This document shows positions 45,577 through 58,461 of a DNA stretch of 64,000 bases, in pieces. The translations under genes and the position numbers were made by a program. The DNA comes from Lineus longissimus. Lineage: Eukaryota; Nemertea; Pilidiophora; Heteronemertea; Lineidae. The first letter of the stretch is position 1, and each line of letters opens with the position of its first letter. The DNA is taken from contig NC_088315.1 in NCBI RefSeq assembly GCF_910592395.1, positions 15,609,808-15,673,807 of the forward strand. The letters are read 5' to 3'. The notes below the pieces were generated by a model. It saw only the letters and a list, made by a program, of their open reading frames with translations. It was not told where the DNA came from and searched no databases.

Positions 45577-46062
45577 TGAGATTGAGTCGCACTCAAAGTG
45601 GACAAGAACAGCTGGTGAAGAGATGTAATGGGAGCGCGGTTTCCAACAAGAACACTACATGTACAGGTTGATGTACATGTACGTAGACCGCATTCAATAG
45701 GCAGGTTTCGCAACCCTTACGAAGAGCTGCGAAAAACGAAGAACGAAGTATGTAAATGTACTTTATTGACGACGCTTTTTTCGAAAGTTTCCCCGATTCT
45801 TCGTACAAATTGGTACAGAAGTTGATTTACGAGTGTCGCGTAAATGAATTAACACATGGCTTGATGACACGACAGACCTTCGTTGTTCGTAGGGGTTGCG
45901 AAACCTGCCTAGTTCAATCTGTTCACTGAATCGGATTTACTGGAGATTGCATTGTTTACGTCCAATCTTGCAACTTCCCGTGGGAAGACTTACGGCATTG
46001 TCTTCATGGCGCGGTCCCACGTGTGCAATAGTTGAAATGCAAGCCACACTGTCTATAGAGAG
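45577..46062. other. 480-bp insert after LamG-C, unit 5
   Basis: It interrupts the run gttgccgcatg/taatcatgagtattc that is continuous in other units. It contains the MITE at 45698-45911 and a short acgtacatgt palindrome, but no recognised gene. Confidence 0.6.
45698..45911. mobile_element. 214-bp MITE with about 27-bp inverted ends
   Basis: The left end taggcaggtttcgcaaccct is matched in reverse at the right end, aggggttgcgaaacctgcct+a. Inverted similarity continues inward to the acgaag motifs. Flanks share ttcaa (attcaa left, gttcaa right). A TA or short duplication is possible but not certain. No ORF. Confidence 0.8.
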
Positions 46063-46545
46063 GAGGGTATTCCGTCGTTCGAAGATCCCTTTCCGTGTTC
46101 CTCTCTGAAACCACTTATCCTCTTTGTCGAGGATCAACACATCCTTGGTGTCAAAAGGAAGTCCCGTTATTTGCAGGTGAGAGGAGAGAGTCAAATTGTA
46201 TCCACTGGTTCTTGTTTGTTTGTGCTGGCTCATACGGGAGGTTTGTCTTTATGGTCCACTACTTCCTGTCTCAGCGTATTGCTTGGTTTGAAAGTTACTG
46301 CAGCTGAGAAAATTCTCTTGAGTTTCTCCGACAGACTTAATACGTAGGGGATAGATTATCGTTCTCCTTGCAGGCGCGTTGGTTATGGCGCCTTCTTGTT
46401 GTTCGTTCTTACCTTCGGGCGCCTTCTGAAAAGCCCACCTAACGTAACAGGCAGAACGCAGGGATCCTGTTTGCTTTCCAAGTCCTCCTTGGTCGTTCGC
46501 CCCGAAACGAGTAGTGCGAATCACCCCAAGTTTGTATTTTAGTGA

Positions 46546-46940
46546 GTGATGCGAATCAAACAGAAGTTACTGATCCGTGTGTGTGTTTTAAATAAACGCT
46601 AACCTTGAGAGAGCCATCTCCAAGCACTTGTACTTTCTGTCTAAATAAAGGGAATGCACACCGTTGTCAGCTACCTCCTGGGTGAACTGTAGACAATCTC
46701 CAGTAAATCCGAATCCAGTGAACAGATTGAACTTCAGCTTGTGTTATAGCGGGTGATGCGAATCAAACAGAAGTTACTGATCAGCGTGTGTGTGTTTTCT
46801 ATAAACGGTAACCTTGAAAGAACCATCCCCTATACATACACTTTGCTGTCTAAAGAAAAGGAGTACGCCGTGATCAGCTCCCTCCTGGGCAAACTTTAGA
46901 CAATCTCCAGTAAATCCGAATCCATTGAATAGATTGAACT
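46546..46940. repeat. 207-bp tandem duplication after LamG, unit 5
   Basis: gtgatgcgaatcaaacagaa starts at 46546 and again at 46753, followed in both copies by a GT run, a taaacg motif, and ccagtaaatccgaatcca. Other units have one copy. Confidence 0.85.
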
Positions 46941-48768
46941 GAAAGCATACACCAGTATTTCGATCATCTTCAGTTTAGCCCTTTGTCAGGAAACCTCTTT
47001 TTGAAAGTCACGATCAAAACATCAAACATCTTCTGTATAAAGAAGATCTTATTTTGCATTAATAATTATTTGTCAAACCCCATTACCGAATGTTATCTAA
47101 GCATTCCGACTTGCTCCATCAAATGATAACATTGTGCGAACATGAAAATTAATTCTGAGAAGGTGAATATGAGTGCCAAATCATATTATCACAAAGTGGT
47201 ATGGCAACAATATTTTTTTACAAAAAAATTTATAGCAACACAGACTGTGATAACATTTTGGTTACTTTTTATTGTGTTATCGTAATACATTGTTTCACAC
47301 CAACGACCGCCGGTACTGTAAACGTTTGAAATGTCAGATGATAGATTGTCTGTGTAACCAAGGATTCTATTATGCAATTTAAATCTCTGAGGGTAACGAC
47401 GGTCATGGTCTCTATAGAACATACTGCATAATCCGTCTGAATACAATAGGACCAGACACTAAGGGGAATTTTTTTGACTGCTTTACCGGTCCTCTTTCTT
47501 CAAAGAACTTGTTTGGACTCTGAATTGAAACATACATGACAACTCGTGCATAACGTAGTCTTAGTCATGGTTAAGTCTTGGCATGATGGAACTAGAAATT
47601 GCAATATGTGGCTGCCACTTGAAGTTGGAAGATGGCTTGATTTTTATTTAAACATGGTCAGGCAGATCCCCATCCAAACCAGTGGACGGGTAGGTCTTGT
47701 CATTAATTTCATTAGAGGTAGGGTTATGTTATTCCCCGAATGACTTGACCGGCCCATCTTGACCTCTGGCCCTTTTCTGGATTCGCGCAGCGGTAGCTTA
47801 TTGCAATTTCTACAGTATTTTGGCCTCATGTGCACATCCTTAACCTCAGCCTATCCAATTTGCATTGTAAAGCAAATGGACACGACCTTTGATTTTTTTT
47901 CCGTCTCGATTTCCAGTCATTGGCAGAAAAGAAGGACTTCCGATAGGTATTGTGCCAATTTAGAATTTTTGACTAAAACATGCAAATGATGATATACGGT
48001 ATGAAGGATTAATCAGGTTAGATTCCTGAAGTGTGGTTGTACAAGATGGGTCAGAAAAACGGACTCTTTTAATTTTCGTTATAAGTTCTGCAAATATAAA
48101 TATTTTGCCCTAAATTTCTCTGGCAGGGGTGGGATACCGGCACCGCCATAGGTTTGAAATGTAAAAGTTTATATTTGACAATCTGTATTTCACAAACTTT
48201 GTATGCGACTCTTTTCTTCGGGAACAAATTCCTGAAATGTATACGGTCGACCCCCAACTTTTCGCGCCTCTAGTTTTGCAAATGTAGAAGTATTACAGCG
48301 ACGCAAAGCGTGGTAAGACCACCACTCCCACCTTCGTTGCTGTTCTAACTCTCATGCTAATCATTGCCTGTTATTGCCTATATGGTGTGAAACCTTTTAA
48401 GTTTTAGTTTTAGTTCAATTTTGGCGTTCATTTTATTTTACCCATTACATCAGTAAACATTTCAGTCTTTTGTCACTATATAGTCCGGGAGCTGAGCAAC
48501 TTTTATTTAACATGCCATCTACAAATGGTTTGAATGCGTTGAAGGATAGAGTACGCCTACCTGACCATAGAAACCCAATTCTTAAGTTTTTCCAGTGGTG
48601 GCTGTAGGAGATATAAGGGTTAGAATGTAATAGCGGTTAGGTTGGCGTATCCACAACGCGTTGCATTTCATGCCAAATAAGTGACCTCACTGCTGTCATA
48701 CATGTACTTGTAACCAAAGGCACTTTAATTGGGCGGTTCATGTTACTTATAACTGTATTCCTTTCCAG

Positions 48769-49043
48769 ACAATATATTCTGTAAATCAAAACGGATGACA
48801 GTTCAAACCGACGCGATATTAGTCCGATCAAGGATTGACTGCACCATTGACTGTGGTATTTGGAATTGGTTCTACATAATGACCAAGCCCAAGTGTCTTG
48901 GAGTGCAGTATGAACCAGGGCGGCGTGTCTGTCAAGTCATCAGTAAGCTTTCAGCGTCAAATAATCCAAGGCCGGGCGGTTTTGACATCAAATCCCAAGT
49001 TAAATACATCCCTCCTACGCTATATACTATATACTGCGTGTGA
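48769..49043 (+). CDS. PAN/apple domain exon 2 and stop, unit 5
   Basis: Open exon after cctttccag, phase 1 in. It keeps RSRIDCTIDCGIWNWF, KPKCLGVQYEPGRRVCQV and YTIYCV-stop. One change, GRRDC to GRRVC, leaves all domain cysteines in place. Confidence 0.6.
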
Positions 49044-49602
49044 TTTTAATAACTTGTAGTAGCACAATCAAACAGTTGGAATAAGGAGAACTTGTATGAG
49101 TGATATTGGTGTGCTGATGTCGTCCTATCTTGTCCGCCGTATGCAATTGCATCAGTCAACAATGGTGGCATTTTGTTCATCAGTCATGAAACTTAAAAAC
49201 TGGTCTGTAATGTCTTATGACAACATAACTTGGCATGCCAAAAACCATCTTTGAAATCCTAAGCGCTACAGTATACTTCCAGGTTTACAATTCAGTGTTC
49301 TAAGCCATCGCTTTTCATGAAGTTCTAAAATCTCAAAAAATCAGTGAAATACTGTTTTCAATTTCAATATCTTTTAGTGCTTATAGTTCGAAAACAAAAA
49401 AAGAAGAACCAGAAAGCGCCATAACCGTGGTTTAATCAGCATCGCCATGCCCGTGTCTCACAAAATGGAAAATGGATGGCATGTCCACACTCCACTGTAC
49501 CGGCGCGGCCAATTGCTTTTGGAAATTGTGAGAATCGTCTTTTTTAAGGAATATTTACTATAATGACTTGAAAATGAAAATATTTCCTTTTGGGTAATGA
49601 AG

Positions 49603-51350
49603 GGCAGCCTCTGGATCATACAGTGGTTTTGCAAGTGTCAAAACAGTATATAAAATGACCATACCTAATTTGCTCGCGATTCACTGATGATTCCACTAAA
49701 AATGTTTTTTCCAGATTGTTTTGACCAGTCTGAAGAACTGCAACAGAAGTAAATTTTAAAGGGGTCTATTTAAAAAAGGATTTTTTAACCTTTGCTGTGT
49801 GTTGTTGGTTTTCATGCGTAAATGAGATCTTTGTCTCAATGGCGTGTCCGATCCGTGCATTTGCTGGAGTGACCAGTGACCATTCATGTTTCATCTTATC
49901 GTTGACCCTCTCCAGTCTGCTGCCGAGGAAGTACATTTTTCTTGTTAAAATTAATACGGTTCTTCCCGTTTATAACAATCAATTTTATACGATCATGACT
50001 AACCCTACTTGCAGTAAAATGTGATTTCCACCTGATATCTATAAGAAGATGATTTTGAGGTAGACGTCGGACTTAAAGGAATGGGCGGCTTTTTACTGCA
50101 GTATATATGTTCTTCTTCTCGTTCATCAGCTATCATCAACTAACTGAAAGTATTTGATGTTTTTCCAAAGTTTGTTTCAGCTCTTAGATAGTAGAAAAAT
50201 GCGTTATTCGTAATTTTTAGTTCGCACAAGTCCTGGCGCGAAAGACCTTTACCGCCACGTGAGTGTACATCGAGATCCGAGTTCACGTCACCCCGCTATT
50301 ACGAAGCAACGTCATTTCCATTATCGGGCGCAGTAGCGGGGTAACCAAGCGCGACCTTGAAAAAATATACATCTACCCCGAGATGTCAGGTCATGCACCT
50401 GTAATAAAAGGTCCGGTCGAGGTTGTAGAGAAAATAGTCCGTTTAAAAAAAAAAAATTGCCTTATCATGCACTGGGTGGGGGGTTTAACATTTTAAATTT
50501 TTTTTAGAAATCATATAATGATTAAGTATGGTCTATGGGGCTAATATTATTCATGAATTTTCCAGATCACTACGCATGCACGTATGTTCCTGTCAGTGGG
50601 TTTGAACCATAAATCCAAAAAAGTAGTGCCACGTTGAAAATTATTGAAAAAAAAGTGCCAGCTATGTTCAGACCCCCCGAAAAAAAAGTTCAACAATGAA
50701 AATTTCATAGTTTGACAGGCTTGGATAGGTCTATTTGGCTGTGAAAGCGTTCCTCGCTGATTATGTCTGGGAACAAGATATGAGCATGCAGATTGTGCGA
50801 ATTGAACCAACCTCGTTTACCCTGGGGTCATTGCGCACTTCTATGGTCACTTGCACTGCCCCTGGAATTGTGTTGAGCTAAAACATATTTGATTGGTCAA
50901 CGAATAACGTTTGACATGCAAATGAGATGTAAATGATGTTTTGACACTTGACATATTGAATCGGCGAAAAGGGCGGCATTATCAATCTACACAACCATTT
51001 ACCCTAATGCGATCACAAATCAATTAACGGCGAAATAGAACTTATGGACACGGATAATATATGAAACTAATGCTGTTATAAAAAAATGAATTGCCTCTGC
51101 AAGAAAATTGCGTCATTTAGTCGGGCACTCCGAGCAAAATAGCACCGAAGAAGCACGTGTTACAAATGCTGATCGCGCGAGCACAATGAAAATATTATTT
51201 CAAAATTCCTTTTGATAATTTATTTTTATATTTAAGTATAAAGCTTCTTTATCTGCATTCACCCTGAGATAATTGCTCAATTTCACAATTATTTGGTCGG
51301 CGCCTACAAACGATTTTGGTCATGATGAAACAGTGCTGACACGTCGTGCC
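49603..51350. other. Unique DNA left of the LINE, no gene recognised
   Basis: Homology to the array stops at 49602. Only short ORFs occur, without motifs. A-runs near 50440 and 50645 and an AT-rich zone near 51190-51260 are the only features I see. Confidence 0.5.
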
Positions 51351-51355
51351 CGAAT

Positions 51356-51379
51356 AATAATAATAATAATAATAATAAT
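51356..51379. repeat. (AAT)n tract, 3' tail of the LINE
   Basis: Eight aat units on the + strand, i.e. (ATT)n on the LINE strand, immediately after its aataaatt end. Simple-repeat tails of this kind end several LINE clades. Confidence 0.85.
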
Positions 51380-51573
51380 TTATTGATAAACCTCCAGTCG
51401 GAGCAATAAAACATACATGTGAAAAATTGAACAAACTACAATATACATTAAAATGGAGACAAAATGGACCTAAGAAGTAAATGGCATTTGGATTTGCGAT
51501 TGTTTATTGCACTGTTTGATAAGAGTGTTCTAATTGAGTCCACAATTCCGTCCTCTACACTATGTCTAAGTCT

Positions 51574-53304
51574 CTAAGGTATTGCCCCAAAAGCTACCTG
51601 TACTGGTGAAAGTCCAAAGCGACACACTCTGTGCATAATAGATCCAGGAACATGGCGCGTTAGCAGGGCAATATCTCTGGCCGGGCACTTAACAGATAGA
51701 ATATGTTTTAATAAATTAGTGGTCCTGTCAAACAGTACAGTCTTAACGTCATCAATGCTAAGCGCCTTAAGCAGTGAACCATGATGAGAGAATTTAGATA
51801 GACCAAAACATTGTTTGATTAAGGAGCCCTGTACCTTATCTAACTTTTTGATATCACCATTACTTAAACATATTGAGTTTAAACCGTAAAAGAGAGAAGG
51901 AGCACACACACTTCTCCAAAGTTCAACCTTAGCCTCTGTACTAAGACCAGGGTAGCTCAAACCACAGCCGCTCAGACTGTAGTACGCGTTCCTACATGAT
52001 CTAATACGATTTTCCACATGGCGCAAACCGCTGGGGGATTTTTCAAAAGCAACACCTAGAATGTCCAGATAGTCCGAATTCTCCATTACTGTCCCAGAGA
52101 GTGACCATTTGGGGTCGTGTTTAAGGATCTTCTTACCAATAACCATACACTTGGACTTTTTGATCCCAAAATTAAAACGCCATAGTTTTGCGTAGTTCGC
52201 GCAAATATTAATTAGATGCTGTAGACCTGGCGCTGTAACACTAAACAGAGTTATATCGTCTGCGTAAGCAAAGCACCTTAGAATATAAGTACCAATCCGT
52301 AAACCACCAGGACCCTCGTTGCTGAGGACTCTCAAAAGATCGTCAATGAAAATGTTGAAGAGGAGCGGAGATAGAACACTTCCCTGCCGGGTTCCTCTGG
52401 TTATTGGAAAGGCTGAACTGCTGTAGCCATTCCAGCGGATTTGTGCGTTTAGTGTACCATATAGTTCATACAGAAACATCCACTTGTCGACAGAAAATGT
52501 ATCGATCAGCTTGTAAAAAAGCCCGGCGTGCCATATTTTGTCGAAGCATTTCTCCGCGTCCAAGCTGCATGCATACAGCGTTGAGTATTTTTCTTTACAG
52601 TACATTGTCACATCATTGAGCATTACAGAACAGAATTCCGTACCTCGGCTATTCCGAAATCCATACTGACTATCTCTTAAATCAAAATCGCGAGGTGTCA
52701 CAAGCAACTCAGCTAACTTTGCGAAAGTAGATCCAAGAGTTATCGGCCGATAGCTGTTCGGTGAGTTCGGGTTTAACGTTGGCTTTTTCAGTAGCGGGAT
52801 AATAATCCCAGTTCTGAAACACGTCGGGACAATATGCCTCGATAGGATTGCGGTATATAGTGCCGCTAGGTGATTAACCAGAAGAGCGGAACAGCCGAAC
52901 GCTAGCTGTTCCGCGGTTATGCCGTCCTTTCCTGGGGCGCATCCCTTCCGCAGGTCAAGGATCGTCTTATGAAGTTTTTGACGCGACAAACACACTGGCA
53001 GAACAGAGTTTTCATGTTCAGCGTAGTATTCCTTTACTCGGGTTTCTATGTCAGTTTGCTGACTCGTCATGTCACTTTCATCGTCTGTCATTATGTTTCT
53101 GAAATGATCCTTGAAATCGTTAGCTGTTAGCAGGGACGGAACCTTTTGTGATTTCCGACTTTGCCTGATCGAATTCCAGAATACACGACTGCGATTAAGT
53201 TTGTATTGTTCCGCAAGCTTCACAACTCGCTTATTTAGATTTTGCCGAATGAGAAGACGGGACGGGACGTTCGACGAAATTCCCTTTTCATGGTTTTGTA
53301 ACAA
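51574..53304 (-). pseudogene. LINE ORF2, reverse transcriptase part
   Basis: A 576-aa frame. Visible RT motifs in order are LRKGCAPGKDGITAEQL, RPITLGSTFAKL, QYGFRNSRGTEFC, ACSLDAEKCFDKIWH, ITRGTRQGSVLSPLLFNIFI and FAYADDITLFS (about residues 344-354, catalytic YADD). It ends with a C-terminal zone without RNase H. It is separated from the endonuclease frame by a frameshift between about 53235 and 53290: the two frames overlap, one ending VFSFGKI-stop and the other continuing RLLIRQNLNKRVV. It would copy LINE RNA at a nicked target. Confidence 0.85.
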
Positions 53305-54821
53305 TCAAACACTGGACCGCTACGAGGGCGGCCGTTATCGACCCACATCTTCCACCAGAAAGATTTTCGCTTCTTTAGTTGAGTCATTTCGGGACACCAA
53401 TATTTCCTCGGCGGTTTTTCGACCCGTTCACAGTTAGATTCTTTTAGGGCACCATGCATGGAATCAATGATAGTGTCAAAGTGAAGATCAATTCGAGACT
53501 GAATAGAGTCACGATTTTCCCCGGGGTCCACAGAGAATATTGGCACGCGCTCCAATTTTTCCGTTAGGACCTCAGCGTACACACCTTTGTTTTTACTCCA
53601 GTCCTGCTTCGGAAAGGGAACATGTAGGGTTCCAAAATTTTCTGTGGTTGTCACTGCAGCAGTTTGCAGTTTGAATACCATTGAAATTGGAAGATGGTCA
53701 CTGACGTTATGACACTCTTCTGGTATGATCTTGCACTTTGAAACAGAAGTAATGTCATGATTGAATGTCAGGATATGGTCTATCCACGTATAGTTCTTTG
53801 ATTTATGGACAAAATACGTGTATTGTATTTGTTGTTTAAATTTAAAATCCGCGACACTAAGTTCATTCGCCACTATAAAATCGTACAGAAGGATACTATT
53901 GGCGTTATGACATTTCTGCCTCACCCAGTTGCTATCAATCCTTGCCTTCCTGGGAAGTTGGGTGTTAAAATCGCCACACAGTTTTATCGGACACTGAGGT
54001 CCATACTCATCAACTAAACTCTGCAGCGCATCAAGAGTTTCCATATATAAGGAAAGCTGTTCAGAGTCACCAGACTTAAAGTACGGTAGGTAAACGTTGA
54101 TCACAACCTGAATCAGTGCTCCAGATGTATTGTGAAGTCCGACGGCAAGAATCCTGTCAGAAGGAGAGAGGATCTCACTGCTGCTGAAGTGAGGGTTTGA
54201 TTTCACAACCACAGAGAGACCCCCAAAGGGCCTGCCACTATAGTTCGCATCGGTTTCCGTCATGCTGGATTTAGAGTAAACGGCGAGATTACCAGTGCTG
54301 CTTATCATACGAGACACACCGTCGAGCTCATTTTGTCGGAGCCATGTTTCGCTGAGACAAGTTATATCATGGGCTTTAATAAGCTCAGTTACATAATCAT
54401 AATTCGGTTGTGAGCCTTTATAATTAAGAGACACGAGCGATGCGATTATATTTAGCGAATCATTAGTATTCGGGTCCGTATCGATATCCTGAGAAGCACC
54501 TATCGTATTCGGAATCATACTGGGCGAATTCTCTGACGCACGAACGGTTATCCTCGGATCCGTAATTCCGGTATCCTTGTCTATCCTCGTATCTGTGGTT
54601 TTGGTATTCCTGGGAATCGTAACGGATTTCTTCGGTTCTGTGGACTCTGGATTCATCTGCGTCGTATCCACGATAGGGTTGACGTTTACGAAACCACGAG
54701 TTTCCACGACTGTTGCGGGGTTTCCGAAATCGATGCGTTTGCTCCCGGTTGACAAGTTTCCTGCTGGTGTATCGCTGCGTTTTCGGACGAAAAGGCATCT
54801 TCTGCTGATTGCCTTTTGCAC
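53235..54821 (-). pseudogene. LINE ORF2, AP-endonuclease part
   Basis: The domain begins near SLNIIASLVSLNYKG (about 54450). It shows DITCLSETWL, then RPFGGLSVVVK, then KLCGDFNTQL, then YTWIDHIL and NVSDHLPISMVF, which are the standard exonuclease-endonuclease-phosphatase motifs of target-nicking LINE endonucleases. The first roughly 120 residues lack the domain and overlap the end of ORF1 in another frame, so the true ORF2 start is probably downstream of 54821. The frame ends prematurely at 53235. Confidence 0.8.
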
Positions 54822-55983
54822 GAAAGGGCCTAACAGTTACACCGCTGGGATATATGTCGTTATCACAGGCATTTTCGTAGTCAGACAGCACAACATCAGC
54901 TTTGAAGGACTGCGAGTTGTCGTTGTGACCAAGCTTCTTAACCCCAACCGCCGAAATGTTATGCTGTGCAAGATGATGTACAATATCATCCCCACAGTTT
55001 GCTTTGGAGACACCTCCGATGTAAACTGCCTTAGTTTCGGTGCGCGAAGGGGCTGCTTGAATGGCAGATACTGGGGGGACATCACCATCATTCTGCTTGG
55101 AGACCGAGCTTGCCGAAGGGAGTATTTTAGAGTCCGTTTCTCTCTCACGGGGTCCTACGAGCTCTTTTCTCCTTACGTTTTAGTTTGTTCTGTTGCCATT
55201 TTGAGAGGGCGAACCCACTTGAGTCCTCCCTCTCTACATCACTTTGCTCAGACTCCTCTGAGTTCGAGCTTATCGAGGAATCCGCTGAGTCAAAGGCGGG
55301 GGCACCCTTAAAAGCGGTGTGCGAGTTTTCATCCACACTGCCGTTTCCACTCAAGTGGGACACAATACTGAACAGTTCTGCCACCTGCTTTTTGAGCCGA
55401 TTGATTTCAATGCCTTGGTCCTTCGCCTGTTTGAGAAGGATTGCGTAATCGTCATTCTTGGACACAGACGACTGCGTGGCCTGAGTGTTATTGAGGTCAA
55501 TAGTTAGATCATCCTTGGACTTAAATATCTTATCCAGCTCTTTAGATTGCGACTTGTTCACAACACTGTAACCAATGTGGAATATGTCTTCCACAAGTTT
55601 ATGCTTCACGTTGCGCTTAATCAAGCGCTTCCCCGTAGGTCAGAGAATGTCGTAGCGCAGATGGTTTTCAGATGATTTCGAAGTTCGCTTAAGTTATTCT
55701 GCTGTAACTTTGACAGTGAGTCCTTTATATCGTCCTGGGCGTATTGGAATAAATTTTCCAGTGACAGCACGAATACTTCGAAGAAGTTGGTCGTGTTTTC
55801 GGACGCGATCATGTCCGGCAGACTACAGAGTTTTGTTGGCCCGGCCGCGACTTTGTTATTCAAGCGGCGCGCCTCAGAACACCTTTTGCAAAGCCACAAG
55901 TCACATTCGGTCCATTGAATTTCCTTCTCCGATTCGGGAATATGTGGACACGGTCCGGTTGGCAAACCAGCACACTTAGGCAT
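54463..55983 (-). pseudogene. LINE ORF1 (zinc finger, coiled coil, RRM-like), frameshifted
   Basis: It starts MPKCAGLPTGPCPHI with a PHD-like Cys cluster (C-x-GL-x2-GPCP ... ECDLWLCKRC). After a shift near 55622 a coiled-coil segment follows (AILLKQAKDQGIEINRLKKQ). After a second shift near 55150 comes KAVYIGGVSKANCGDDIVHH ... DIYPSGVTVRPF, resembling the RRM-like RNA-binding part of LINE ORF1 proteins, and a basic tail. ORF1 would bind LINE RNA. Its end overlaps ORF2 by several hundred bases in another frame. Confidence 0.65.
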
Positions 55984-56000
55984 GGTATTAGCATATGAAA

Positions 56001-57760
56001 GTAACCTCGGTTTTCGTCGAATATGTCCTTATGTACACGTTACACTACATACACACGAATGCACTGCGAATATGTTTAGCACCAATTCACTGTAAAGTTT
56101 CTCAAAGTCTCCTTCAGTCCTTGTAAAAAAACGGATAATGATATCAGAGTTTCTTAAAAGGTGTAAATAATAGCGGACATGTATTGCAATGTTGGGTTTG
56201 ACTCGCACATGAAAGTTTTCGATGATTGTACAGTCCACGGGGGTAGTATGTGTCAGTGTTTGTCTATTTTACAAACTTCCTTTCTACATCATTTTCGCAC
56301 CTCGCACTTCGTCCCTTTTAGGCGCAGTGTATGCCAACTGAAACGGAGCGCAGCACAGCAGATTTGTGAAGGGGATAAAGCGTTGAACGCGACGGTTGCT
56401 TGCACGGGTCGTAGGTCAAACATGCTACGTCACTCCTAGATTCTGGCGGTGACGAGTGATATGACGTTCACGAGTATCCAGGGTCTAGTGGTGCAGCCAT
56501 TTTGAATGCTAATCAAGTAGACCCCGGATGTAGAGGTTGCAATTTAACTAAAAAATGGCTTAGAAGTTTAATACAGGTGCGTGACCAGCACAGTATAGAT
56601 CCATGGCTCCAGGAAGCGCCTTACTAGTGCATCGTTCCACTTGGAAAATATCGACGCATGAAGAAATAACTCGGGTCAAATCTGAGTAGACATCGTTAAA
56701 GCCTGTCACTTCAGTCATTTTCAACTTTTACTATTTTTGTGCAATTTGTTGATGGAAACTACTCATGTGGAATAGGAGGTGACTGGGCAGCCGACAGCTG
56801 GGTAATACTGCCTTTTATAATACCAATGGTCCTTGAAGTCAAAAGGGTGTCAGTTCTGTAGAAAAACGATGCTGTTATGCGAGCTGTCCACAAATTATGA
56901 GGCCAATGCTATGTATGTATGAAGTTTCGAGGTGTTGGTAACCCTGAGTTGGCCTCTCATCTCCAAAAAAGCAGTGTCTATTTTGCATGGCAGGCATCTA
57001 TACTACAGTCTATCCTATCAGCTACATGGGCGCTTTAATGGTATGGGCAATATTATTGAGTGTGGACGAGTCAATTAGCGATTCCACTGGCCTTTTCGTT
57101 GATTGATAGCTCCCAGTCTACGAGTATAGCATTTACTTAAACGATTCGCACATTTCCAAATAGCAGGGTATGTCCCATTTTAGGATTAACTGTCACCCTA
57201 ATGGGCCTTTTGCGTCAAAGGAAACCGACGACCCGTGAATAGCAAATCATGGAATATAATACAGTGCAAACTGGCTATAACGAACTCCTTAAAATAAAAA
57301 TCATTTACCTATTGTCATTATACTGAAGAAATGAAGAAAATAAGGCGATGGCGATTCTGGTTTGAGAAGCTGTCTTTGAACATGTTCAGCTGATTGTGGC
57401 GAAGGAGGACTGTAATAATATGTATCAGGAGGTCAATCTCGTTGAATAATATTTCTCTTGAATTCAGAAATATATATGTATAGCATATATATCTTCAGCA
57501 AATGAAACTATCCATCTGAAACGTTGCATCAATATTAAAGTCGATACATGCAGCTCTGGTTTCATACTAAATGTCAAAGGTTACATTTTCTGTGCCCCCC
57601 CCCCCCCCCGGACGGCTTTTATACAAATATCAGGGCATTCCATGCCCTTACTTTTTTATTAGTTCATTGATAAATGCGTGGTAACAAACCTGAGATACAT
57701 GTACATGAATACTAGTGGCCGTGTAACATCAGTGACTGGTTTCCCATATTTCAAATATTT
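56001..57760. other. Unique DNA right of the LINE, no gene recognised
   Basis: It may include the LINE 5' UTR up to about 56450. No motif-bearing ORF. A poly-C run sits at about 57594-57609. Array homology resumes near 57770 (tacagccttacgccattga). Confidence 0.5.
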
Positions 57761-57818
57761 TTATATTTCATACAGCCTTACGCCATTGAAAAGTCAAGGA
57801 TTCTTGGACTTTCTGCAG

Positions 57819-57955
57819 TATTGTCAGCAGAGTTCTGTGAAGCGACCACCTCAATATCCAACAACAACGAGCAATGTCAGACCTCTGTGCCGGATATCTG
57901 CTCGTTATACTACTCCTTTAGATGGTGTTATCCGCTGGCGGATTCTTACCAGACG
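57819..57955 (+). CDS. Candidate linker exon, unit 6
   Basis: Full 137-bp version after tttctgcag, with donor GTAGGG. Phase 0 reading contains YPTTTSNVRPLCRISARY and leaves in phase 2, matching PAN1. The alternative Cys-rich frame is also open. Confidence 0.35.
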
Positions 57956-58461
57956 GTAGGGTGTCTGACAATAGCTAGGATAAGCACAATTCCAACTCCC
58001 ACTCTAACGGAAATGTGGTCACCTGTGTACACTTGTGATTTAAATTATTTGATGGACACTAGCATTGATGAAACACTGTCAAATGCGAGGAAGGATCTGG
58101 CGTCTTAAAATCAATTGCGCGCTTAAACCGCAAATATCGAAGTCGTATTCCTATTCGTGCCGATTTCTTACGAATAGGAATACGGCTTCAATATTCAAGA
58201 TAAAAGAACAAAATAGATTAAAGATGCCGATTCATTCCCCCCCTTTACTGCTAAAACTGCATTTGGAATTGGGCATTGGGGAAACTAACTCTGGGATCGA
58301 GGGAAGAACATCCACACGAGATACTTCATACTTTTCATTTATTCGAATGCTGAGTCCATAACAACGCATACTTGCACTCCTGGCGGAGATATATCTGGAA
58401 CTCTAAACTCTCGGAAATTTGTAGCACTCCCGCTGCCAAGGGAAAGACAGTTTATATCCAG

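Larger units (their letters stand above)
38391..49602 (+). repeat. Array unit 5, heavily rearranged
   Basis: It lacks PAN1 (the sequence jumps from the region at 40750 to the LamG-N leader). It carries a LINE fragment, a MITE, direct duplications and a displaced copy of the post-LamG region at about 43840-44240. Homology to other units ends at 49602 (tttgggtaatgaag). Confidence 0.8.
51351..56000 (-). mobile_element. Nearly full-length non-LTR retrotransposon (APE-type LINE)
   Basis: Read on the minus strand, it has ORF1 (from 55983), ORF2 endonuclease (from 54821), ORF2 reverse transcriptase (to 51574) and a 3' end in an ATT repeat (51356-51379). APE-type endonuclease, RT and a short-repeat tail identify a LINE. 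Clade (CR1/L2/jockey/I group) is not resolvable by eye. The 5' end may extend past 56000. Several frameshifts make this copy inactive. Confidence 0.85.

Noticed and set aside
50263-50496. 77-aa ORF near 50.3 kb
   Set aside because: No recognisable motif, it runs into a poly-A stretch, and it has no paralogous copy.
51356-51379. Short regular repeat considered as a CRISPR-like or functional array
   Set aside because: It is a trinucleotide microsatellite at a LINE 3' end. There are no spacers, and this is a eukaryotic sequence.
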